From: Romanomermis culicivorax
Taxonomy: Eukaryota; Nematoda; Enoplea; Mermithida; Mermithidae
Assembly (NCBI GenBank): GCA_963922205.1
Contig: CAWUHX010000307.1
Span: 328,852-392,851 of the forward strand
Direction: 5' to 3'
DNA length: 64,000 nucleotides
Shown: positions 37,101 through 49,100 of the stretch, one piece after another
Numbering within the stretch: the first letter of the stretch is position 1
Layout of the letters: each line of letters begins with the position of its first letter
Position numbers and translations under genes: made by a program
Notes under the pieces: generated by a model
The model's input: only the letters and a program-made list of their open reading frames with translations
The model's database searches: none
Told to the model about the DNA's origin: nothing

Positions 37101-40100
37101 CGGGTAGAAAGACGATATTTTTCTTAATTCTACCTGACTAAGCACTTGCAGCCATATTACTAAAATTTTTTTTTCAAAAAATATTTCCAGGTCGGCACCA
37201 GAGACGCTCGGCCAAAATTTTTCAGGTGGGAGGATCTAAAAAGATATTCTGGAAAAAATTTTGGGGAGGGTGTAAAAATCTCCTTTAAAAAAATTGTCGA
37301 AAAACCTAGCTTTGAAAATTTCTTAAAGTTCAGGTAATCGATGAATGACTACTTTAGTTGGCACATTTTTCATAGTCTTTTTAAAAAAAATTTCTATAGA
37401 AAAGTTTTCTAGAAAAACCTTTTTGTAAAATGCCTTTTGCTGAGAAATGAGTGAAATAACAAACTATACCTTTACCACTATCCGTCCACTGACTATACTC
37501 TATTTTTTCCAAAAAGTCTCAGAAAGAAAAAATATGCCCATACAAATAATGAACAACCTGCGTACGCGGCCATCCTTATTTCAGGTTGACCGTAGCTGTT
37601 AGGACCATAACTTTAAAAAAAGAAAATATTGACGCGACGCGTAGTCATCCTCTGTTTACGGATTTCTTTAGATTTCTTGTCTTCTGATGCTCATTTGAAA
37701 ATGAGCGCAATTTAAAGGTAATTATTGAGGGTTTTGAAAATTCATGAAAACATCGAACATTTCTGAGCGTCAAACTGATTAATGTATGTAGTCAAGGTCA
37801 TTTATAGTACACGCAGAAACTTTTTTGAGACGATGGACATTATGTTCGATCCAATATTCCGGCTATGAAAGTGACTTGAAAATTTTCAAAATTTTCAAAA
37901 ACAAAAAGCAAGATTTTCATTCCGGATCAGATCATACATGTAATTGAGGGGAAGTGCTATGGGGACCCCCCCCCACAGAAATCGTCGACCATAATGGCTA
38001 GGCATTGGGCGACCGCCCAGCCAGGATTTTCCAATCCTATGGCTAGCCATATGGTAGCCGTAATCACCCCCATACTTTTGGTCGGACTAGAAAATGTTAA
38101 TTTTTTGATGAAAAATTTCAATTTTTGAACAAAAAATGGTCACGAATGTGAATTTTTTGGGCGCTTCGCGCCATGAATACATCTTTTCGGTATTTTTAGA
38201 AAAAACTACTATTTTTCGGATTTTTTTCGTGAAAAAAATAGACTTTTCCATGAGAGACCCCCCCCCCTAAAATTTTGGGAATTACTGACCCCGGCCCAAA
38301 AACGGTCGTCCGAACCCCCAGACCTCGGGGCTCCGTTACATGTATGGATCAGATGTTCCATAAAGATAGTCCGAGTTGTGCGGAAAAGTTTGGATTTTGC
38401 GCACGGAATAGTGCAAGTATTTTCTTGATCATCAGTTCAAGGAGATTAACTTGCGACTTCCACAGTATGAAAAGCTTTGTGTGAACTCCACTGATCAGCC
38501 AATCATGCAGATGCTGAAGAACGTGTTTGGCGCGTAGACCGCAAAAAATCTTGAACCCCCTCATTTTACTCTTTCAAACCTTGGGGCCTGCATTTGATCT
38601 GGAAGGTTAAAAATTTTCAAACGAATCCAAGAATAGAATAAATCTTTTGTCAGCTCGTGCGAATCGTCGTTAACTCGACCTTAATCTTGCTAGGAGCAGA
38701 ATTAAAATCTCGAGTTAACTTACCACCCGTAAGCGCTAACTCGCTTTATGCATACTAGTGAAGGTTAGCGCGTGTTAAAATGGTCGACTCTCACACGAGT
38801 TAACGCTAACGCTCTTATGTAGATTGTGACCGAACTTGGCGTCCGTCCTCATTCAGCGTCTGTCTTGACTTGCCGTGTTATATGATTTATGATTTAGATC
38901 GAAATTGACCCATGTGCTTGATCAAATTCACTTTTTATTGATCATTGAAAAGTATGCACTTCCAAGTAATACAATCATTACAGTTTAGGAGTTTTTCGAT
39001 TTACGTAAATTTTACTCACACATTTCTATATACATAAAAGGCTTTCCCAAGCCCATAGCTTCAAAAAGAAACATTTCATTTTTGTATGCAAACTCGCATA
39101 TTCCCAGAATTTCAAAAACTAAATAAATTATGTATGTTCTCAAAATCGAATTGACCTTACGCAAAAACGTCTATCTAAATTTGAGGTTTTAAGTAAAGTT
39201 TGTCCATTGCGCTGTTCTGTAAACCCGGCGTGATTTTGGAAAGGCAAACTTTATGTTGTCCTTGCAAGTTCAAATGTTGCTACTTGTGTTTTAAAGCAGA
39301 ATCATTTCCGATCAATTTTATTTGTATAAGAAAAAGCAAAAGTGATTCGCCAATGGCGTAGAAGTAAAATATTTTGAATATAAGCAGTTAGTACGCAAAT
39401 TATGGATACTCGAATAAAGAATCTTAGGCGAAAAAGAAAGATACGTGATAAAATTAAAGACAAAGAACAAATAAAGGTAAATTTGTAGATCAAGAAGATG
39501 CAAAAATGTTGGAAGCAATTTAACTTTGATTTTATAATGCATTGGACGCTAAGTTGGGAATGGACGCCAAGTCAGGATCTTTTCCTTCAACGCTAGACGC
39601 CATGTTGAGGCGGAAGTTAGGATGAACGCCAAGTTGAGATTTCCATATTTCGTATTCAATATAGCATTGGACGCCAAGTTAGGACAGACGCTAAGTTAGG
39701 CGGACGCCTAGTTGAGATTTCTATATTTAGTCTTCAGTATAGCATTGGACGCTAAGTTAGAACGGACGCCAAGTTGGGATAGATGCCGAAGTGGGACAGA
39801 ACGTTTATGCATACGGCCCAAAGTGTCAACTGCATTCCGCAGTCCATGCTAATTCCATTTGTTAACATAAGCACATATACTGTATAGATTTAACGGAGCA
39901 TATGTAAAAAACATAATTAAGGTTCATTTATAATTGCCTTTTCTGGCAGAACGGAATGCAATCGACGGAACGTAACCGAACGGAAGGGAAATTTCTGTTC
40001 GGTTGGACGTTACCGTCGGTCGCTTTCCGCAAAATTTTAGTTATCCTTTCCGACCGAAAATGGATTTTCAGGCTGAACGTTTCCAGCTGTTGAAAATCCC

Positions 40101-43100
40101 TTCCGTCGGAAAGGTAAGTACGAGCCTTTAGAAACATTATTAAACTATATGATTCTAGAACAATGTGGTAAGTGGAACTGGAACCGATCAGTTCTTTAAT
40201 TTGAAGAATCAGAACCGGAAGTTAAAATTTTTTATTAACGGGAACCGGTAGTATTACAAGAACTAATGTGCATGTATAGTAGGTAACATGATTTTCTTCC
40301 TCATGTTGATTTCTCCAATGGTTTTGTCCGTTTCTCCTCCGAAAATTCATCAAACCATGTTTTCAATTTTTTAGAGTGATTATGCTTTGATATTCAACGA
40401 TTATACTCGCGCAAAATCTTTGTTTTCCGAAACAGATATTCCGTTGTTCAAAGAAGGTGAGCCTTTAAGGCTGATCTTTTAATACAGGATTAACATAATT
40501 TTTTTAATTGTTTACCTTGCTATAAATTTTCCGTATGCTTTTTGTCTCTTTTTGTATGATAATTATCTTTGCATTTTGTAGGATTGAGAATTTCATGTAG
40601 TTTTTCCATTTTAAATAAATATATGGTATCAATTGCCATATCTGTATCGATCAACCTAAGTGCCTGTTCAGTTTAGCTAATGAACATGTAATATATCGTA
40701 AAATCGCAACGATGCAAAGATATTTATTTAAGCTTACAGTGAAGTTGAGCAACGCGTCGAAAAATTTAGGAAAGCATTGGAAGAAAAGCTAGTGGAGATG
40801 CCTTCGACTTTAGACGAACAAAAGAAAATAATCCGGTACTTGATCTCTGAATCTAGACATTAGCCTTTCTACTATAGTATCAGGTCCATGGTTGAAATTC
40901 CTAAATACATATAAAGAACAAACACGCAATTTTTTATTAATAATCTGTAGTGCTAAAATTTTTTGGTGATGCTTATTTAGTGTCTTCTAATGGTTCTTCA
41001 TTTAAGATATTTGCTTCTACTTAATCCCGAGTCCACCGCTGGTTGGACGTGCTTAAATGCTAGTTACCATTGGCTCCTGGGTCTCTTATGGGATTCACAA
41101 CAGAAACACCATAAAGCTGGTGAGTTTTCAAGGAGCAGGAATCATGTATTAACAAGCTCGGGGATGAGCTGCATATTTTTCTTGAAGGCCTTTTCGGATT
41201 GTCGTAACTTGACAAAAATTTTGATCTTTTTGAAGAATCTCCATGTGAGATCTTAATTGTAGCAACTATTTCATCATACCCATTCCTAACATTGCCTGAA
41301 TTTTTTGTAAACTTTGTGATATTGTGCAAATCAGTAACCTCAGTAAATTTTTCTTGAAGATCCGAGGTTGGTTTGTTAAAGTCCCTTTAACCCAAATTAT
41401 GTTTATGTATTCCAGAAACATGAAATGAAAATTTTTGCGAAATTTTTTATTATTAATAAGGTTTATTTTAAGCTGTCGAATCTGCTCATTTGTACGATGA
41501 TGATTCTGACGACGAACAACTGAGTAAGTTTCCGTTTTTTAAATTTCTGCAAGATATTATTGAGTGTTTATTCCTTTCCAGAAAACGAATTAACTCACAG
41601 ATTTTATTTCGTCGAGTCCGTTGCAAATGTTTTCAATACAAAACTGCAACATTTTTACAAACTAGGACAATCATATATTCATGGTCAATTGAGTTTGTCG
41701 TCAAATTTACATAAAGAAGACCAAGTTGAGGTATGTTCCACTCCTATCCTTCCTTATATAGTGTAATGTAAAAGTGACCCGTTTAACAGGCGCACTACCC
41801 CAGCCAGTCAAGCCAGAGTGTTTGAGTTATCTAAGTCAAATTGCTATTGTACTCTAGTTGCTCACATAAAAACTTCATGTATCTGTCCACAGTACAGTGT
41901 GAGCTTTATCCCGTCTGTAACAAACTGCGGCCTTTAAGACACGCGTTTTGAGAAGTTCGACCTTGTCTATGATAAGTTAAAAATTAATTATACGTGGAAA
42001 ACAGATGGATTCAGTAGTTTCACATGCTGAGTAAAACTGCGGCATTTATTTAGCATGAAACTCAAAATTCGCAAAACTACAATAGCTCAAACCTTGGAGT
42101 TTCCATTTTCTTATTTTTTCTTCATTTCTGTAGTCAGTTGGATTGAACATATTGTTTTCAAGTTTGAGTCCGATTTTCATAGCATTTTGTGATCTGTAGT
42201 AGATATGCACGCACGATATTATTATTCAAATAGGCTTTTGAATTCGAATAAATTATCGACCAATGATTTTCTGAGAACATCGGATGCGACCTTACCAAAT
42301 CAATTAGAAGCATACATGTAACGGAGCCCTGAGGTATGGGGGGGGGGTTGGGCCACTTTTTTGGGGGAGGTCTCTGATGGAAAAAAACGATTTTTTCACA
42401 AAAAATGGTTCAAAAAATAGTAATTTTTTTCTAAAAAATGATAAAAAAAAAGTATTTATGGTGCGAAGCGCCGAGAAAATTGATGTTTTTGACTATTTTT
42501 TGTTCAAAAATTGACATTTTTTATCAAAAAAATGACATTTTTCAGTATTTTTCCGACCAAAAGTATGGGGGTCCCTAGGGCTACCATATGGCTAGCCATA
42601 TGATTGGAAAATCCTGGGGGGGCAGTCGCCCAATGGTTCCCATATCACTTCCTCCTCCCCCCCAATTTCATGTATGATTAGAAGAAAAAATGTAGGTTGT
42701 CGAAGTCTTTGTAAAGTTTCATTGCTATAGCATTGATGATAGCTGAACTATATGCATCAAATCATACATAAAATTGGGGCGAATGATATTGGAACTCCCC
42801 CCAGAAATCATCGGCATATGACTAGTCATTGGGTGATCCCCCACAGGCATGGCCGTGCGCAAGGGGGGGCGGGGGGCGGCCGCCCCCCCCCCCCCCATTG
42901 AGGCAGTAACTCTAAACCGAAAACATGCGTTTTGGTGGACTTTAAAAGGTCAAAATCTCAAAATTTTCCGGCGCGAAGCGCCGGTCATGGGTATAATTAT
43001 AACTATATTCTATCAGGCGCGGCCGTTAGCATATCTACTTCGACTTACTAATTAATGATCAACAGTTTCTATCAATCAAGTTAGCTCGTTTCATTTTCTA

Positions 43101-46100
43101 ATCGTTTACAGTCAATTATGTCGCCGAAAATAGAGATTTTTCATCAAGTCTCTCAATTTTTTCTCTCGATGATTGGAATTTTTTTAACGTTTGCAATCTG
43201 AACTTTCGCGTTTATTGAAGGTGGAAATTGAAGACATTACTCTAGAACGCAATTTCAAAACATTTGTTCACGGATTATCTGATAGAGAGATTTATTTTTC
43301 AGCGTTTTAGAATACAAAAACCCGAAAATTTTTCCGGCGCTACGCGCCGGAATGGGAGGCCAATTACGCTTCATCAGTCTGATTTTAATTTATTTCCCAA
43401 CGTTATGAAAGTTCATTTTCCAGCGTTTAAGAAAGTGAAAATCAAAAAATTTTTCCGGCGCTCGGCGCCGGACCATTCTATAGAACACCAATATATTCTT
43501 CATGAGCTCATTTTTACTAACATAACCAGGATTTTCTCAATTTTTTCCTCATTTTTGCAGGTTTCTGACTACAAATACAACAAAATGCTTGGGTATGCTC
43601 CTAAAATGCATAAAAAGGATCCGTAGCAACATTATAAGCGTTTTTAAAAATGTGGAAAATTTTTGGAAAATGAGGAAAAAAATTTTGGGTCCGGTTCTCA
43701 TGTGGAAAAAATCTTAGAGGAAAAAAAACCGTGATGCACACAGTATATCCGCGTAAGATCAACATTTTCTGGGGCTATTCAGTGAAAAAATCTAGTCCGC
43801 CCCCCCCCCCATGAAAAAATCCTGCGCTCGGCCCTCACAGGATATGCCAATTCTTCACCTAGCCATATGGTAGTCATAGAGACTCAGGTTACTTTTCGAA
43901 AATATTGAAAAATTGACATTTTTCAATGATATTTTCCAGCAAAAAATTGACAATATTGAAAAATATCAATTTTTGAACAAAAAAATGGTCAAAATTTCAA
44001 ATTTCTGGGCGCTTCGTGGCAGGATTTTTTCAGCACGAGTCGCATCAGCATTAGTGCTTATGAAAAAAAACATTTCATTAGTACATTAGCCCGGTTGATA
44101 AACGTTACTTTGTTGCTGTCAAATAATGTGTGAGTTTCTCAGTTATGATGGGATCCCAACAACTGAGTGAAAGACAATTGGGTGAATGCAACAATTGGGT
44201 GAGTGTGACAATTGGGTGAATGACAGTTGGGTGAAAGACAATTGGCGGACTACGACAATTGGGTGAAAATAATAAAAAACAGCAGCATGCAGGAAACAGA
44301 AAGACAGAAAAAAGTAGGTCTGATAGAAACAGAAGGTGGTAACAATGGGTGACAAAAGTATACAAGGAAACAAAGAACACATGTGGCAACAAAGAACACA
44401 TATCAGTATATATATATATATGTATGTACAGACCCTGGAATTCATAGTTGAATATTTTTGTGCTACTGTCAAATGGCTGAATTTACAATTAGTGAGAGAG
44501 GCAAACAAAAGCTACTCTACAATGGTTATGCTTATGTCTGTGAAAAAAATCATGATACTATAGTATACTGGCAATGCGAGAAAAAAAGGATTTTGCAAGG
44601 CCCGCACTATTTCGTCAGTTGATTGTCAAGCTGGAGGCCCACGTGGTCAGAGCACACTCACGCCCCAGATGCAATTCGCCTTCACATTTTGAAAGTTGTG
44701 GAAATTGCCAGAACACAGGCTACTGATACTCAGGTATGTACGGGGTAGAGGAATAGCCTCTCTATGCTTTCACTCATTCAGCCGTTTTTCACCTAAATCT
44801 ATCAAAAATTCTAAAAAATGTCAAAAAACCAATTTTCGAATAGTTTTACACTTTATTGGAAACTACTCAAACAATTGTGAATAATATGATGACAAGCATT
44901 ACAGTAGTGACAGCAGTACACCTTCCAACCACTTCTTCGTTGAAATGAATGATTCAACGGCAATGAACTTCAAAATTTCCAGCACAGCCACAGGATTTGG
45001 CATCACTTGAAATTCCTCCAGAATATAAGCTAACTAAATTGAGTGACAACTTTCTACAGTATGATTCTTGATCCGGACAAAATGGGATTCTAATTTTTTC
45101 CACAGCCAACAATTCACAAATTTCACGTAATTCTACAAACTGGTATGCTGATGGGACATTCAAAGTGTCCCCCAAACTTTTCTACCAGCTCTATACTATT
45201 CATGTGTATGTCAATGGACAATGTATTCCTTTTGTATACGGTCTTATGTGCAATAAGCAAAACCAAACTTATGTAAGGTTTCTTCGAGTTTTGGTTGATT
45301 TGCAGCCTGATTTAAACTCAACAGCCATTCTTTGTGACTGAGTTATCTTCGATAAATGCTTTTGAGGAAATTTTTCCTAATGTGGTTATTCATGGCTGTT
45401 TATTCCATATGTGTCAAAATATTTATCGTCGTGTGCAAGAGCATGGCTTGCAGGAACGTTATGCAAATGATGCAGAATTTTCTATCTGCATCAGGATGAT
45501 TAAACCTTTATCATTTATCCCCCTCGAACAAGTGCAAAAGCGTGGCTTGCAGGAACATTATGCAAATGATGCAGAATTTTCCGTCTGCATCAGGATGATT
45601 AAACCTTTATCATTTATCCCCCTTGAAAAAGTATCCACCACTTTTGACGACTTGGTCGACCATTTACCAGATGATTGTCACCCACTAATCAATTATTTTG
45701 AAGACAATTATATTGGTCGCATTCGTAGGAACAGAGTTTGTGAGGGTCTGTTCCCTCTGGCGCTTTGGAACAATTATAATCAAGTGAACAATTTTCCTCG
45801 ATCATACAATACTGTTGAAGCTTAGCATCGGCGGTTTCATTCTTCAACCTGTTGTGGTCATCCAACAATTTAGCATTTTATATCTGCTTCTCAGGTTGAA
45901 GAGGCTGTATTCAAACGACGGGTTGAACAATTACTGGCAGGCCATATGGAATTATGGAAAAAGGAATATGTTGATCTTGACCGCCGTATAAAAAATATTG
46001 TACTCAAATTTGATGAAACTGATAGAATTCAATTTTTATGCAGAATAGCCCACAATTTGTCATTTTGACTTTTCACCTCATTTTTTGATAAATAAATTGA

Positions 46101-49100
46101 CAATTTCGGCCGACAATGGAATACAAATTCTTGCACTTGTACATCATAGTGCCTAAAAACATTTTCTTGCACATTTGCCTCATTCCTACTGTTTCTTCAT
46201 GATTTTCACCCAGTTGTCGCATTCACCCAATTCATTCACCCAATCGTCTTTCACCCAATTGTCTTCCACCCAGTTGTCGTAGACCCAGTTATGATGGCAT
46301 GCTGTTATTGTATTGACTCATGAAATCATGCTTGATATTGGCACTTTTAAAAGGAATAAGACTCTCATCTGATTCTAATTAAATCAGCTCATTCTGATAT
46401 TATACACTTGATTAGTTGACCTAAAACTAGATACTCAGTAGTCAGTTTGACAATAATACTTTTAGGAATCGCTTAATTCACATGTTGTTTGTATAAAACT
46501 TTACATGTTTTCATCGTATCTGGAACTGCACCTCAACTTCAATACAGATTCTCGATTGATTTTTTTTTAAAACGTGCAATTATGTTTGCTTTTCACTATT
46601 ACCGATTTGCCTAAACTTCAGGATATATCAAAACGGCTGTTTTCTAATTGCCTAAGTAGTGTCCAAGAGGTTAGAGCCGAAACGAATTCAGATTTGAGCC
46701 TCAGTTATTCACTATGCAAAAGTGACGAACAGAAAGAGGATATTGACGGAATTGAAAACGGTGATTTTTGATTTTTCACCTCAATTTTTTCTCGAAAATT
46801 TCTACCTTTAAGTCATTAGCACGTGTGCTAGCGTCCAAAAATTGCCATCAGCACGGCTCTGGTTCTATTAGCACCGCGCCAAAAAAACGGAAAAAGGAAA
46901 AGATTCTGTGACATCCTTTGGTAAAGATTCTAAAATACTCTAAATGACTCCTCTGGCTTTTCCCATCTCCTTTCTGATCCTTTAAAATAAGAAAAAAAGT
47001 GTTAAGTACTAGATTCGGAAAAAATTCTATACCTTATTATAGAACATTTTCTTGTGCATATAATGAAAGTTTGACTACACAGTCTCTCTTTCCTGGGCTG
47101 TGATATCTCAAAATTCGTATCCAGACCGAGAAATGTCAAAAAAAGTAAAATTTCCAAACAAACAATTTCCAAAAACTGTGGCTATACGAATTCTGACTTT
47201 TATGTGAATAAATGACGTCATACTATTCAGCGTGTAAAAGAAGTCAAGATATTATATTTTGATACATTATTAATTTTCAGCTTATCATAGGTCATTGTAA
47301 CATGCCCATAGGAAAAGCCTACCCATAGCCTATTGCTCCGTGGGCTGGATAACGCAAATATAGTCAGTGGGGAATAACGCATTTTTCCTACAGAACCCAA
47401 GGCTAGGTGTTTGATTCAGACAGATATTTGGATTTGATGTATCAAAAGTGAAGAAAAATTATGCGATATTTTCCTACTTCAGCTAAATTGTAAATCGCCC
47501 ACAACCCAGAGAAAGAATTAGAAGTATTTCCTCTTATGATTTTACTCAAAAATTGTTAAAGTAGTTTCAAATAAACAAATCAATAAGTGGTTTTGTGTTA
47601 AACTGTGCAGTGAGACGGTAAATTTCGAACACGCATAAAATAATGACATAGGACCGCACCTCGCACAGGTTAATGCAAGAGTTTAAGGCAATACTTTAAA
47701 GCAGAATGTTTTTTTGGACGAAGATGTACAAAATTAATTGAAATACCTTGGACGAGACAAAGGATCATTGAATCAATTTATATGTGTCATTAGGCCTGTT
47801 GGCAGGGGGTTGGGGGCCATGCCCTCCCTCGAAATTTTTCAAGTAATTAAAAAAGCAAAGATTTTTTTCTTCAAAAAAAGTCGAGTCAAAAATGCCAATT
47901 TTACTGTAAATTGAGTGGAAATTAGCTTCCGAAAAAAGTGTGTCCCCCTCCGAAAAAAATTCCTGGCTACAGGCTTATGTGTCAGTGTCACTCCTTATTC
48001 ATTTTTCGCGGATCTTTTTGATCTTGAAGATAGTATGCTTCTCGTAACGTTAGTTTCATAAATTACTTGTTATCATAGACCTTTGTTAGTTTCCTTTTGT
48101 TATTTGATTCTGTCATGTCATATTATTCAGTCAATGGTCCTGAATGTCGTACAATTAGGAGTTTGGTTGGTCTTAAATGCCATTTTACCAGAAAATGTTC
48201 CGTCCGAAATTCCGGACACTTACAAAAGTCGACTCCTGTCTTGGCCGGACGAAGAACACCGCGGTACAATTATGACCATGAATTTATTACAATCATTGAA
48301 AACTTTTCGGTCAGTTTGAATGATATAATTTTACAGCAATGTTATAAATAGTGTGGATTGTTCAATTTCCTAGAGCCTGCGTCGCTTCTCTATTGCAGCA
48401 AGATTTTAGTTCCAAACAACTGCAACCGTTATACGATTTGTGTGTCACTCTTCGACTCATCTGTTTGGCTAGGGTGGTAGAACAAACTAGGCAAAGTAAT
48501 TATTCCATAGTGCATAATAATCTCAAAAGCTGTTGAATTTTTTTGGCGATTTTTGAATCAAAAGAATATTTGAGATTTCAAGATTTTTAGTTGGTCTATT
48601 CGTGATATAGGATGTGATTATTTATCGTATACCATTTTTTCTATCAAATTCATTGATTATTCAAGGTATTATTGATCTTCAATATCGCGAAAACTGGAAA
48701 ATAACCAATCGTCAAAAAGACGATTGGTCGAAAACTAATTCACCAGATTTATTTGAGAGGACGGTGAATGAAGTGGCTCCATTGCTCAAGCAATTGGTGA
48801 CCAATAGTGGTTATCCCGGAGAAACGGATCTTTTGGCCCAGGTATTGTCTATCGTGTTTTCAAGCACAAAACATTTTTCCTCAATCTGTATAAATTTTTA
48901 ATGTGTTAAAGTCTGGAAAATTTTTTAACACTGCAGCAATAATTGGACATGTTGCCCTGCCGAGCAGTATAATTGTTAACAAAACAGATAGTAATCCCCC
49001 AGAGCTTTATGTTTCTGCACGTATTTTATAAATTATAATTGGAAATCATGTTGTAGTGTGTTTTCCGCCGATTTTTTATTATTTGTCAAATTACGTCATA

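Noticed and set aside
16310-44020. Hairpin words as a CRISPR array
   Set aside because: Spacing is irregular over kilobases, the DNA is eukaryotic and copies lie within transposons.
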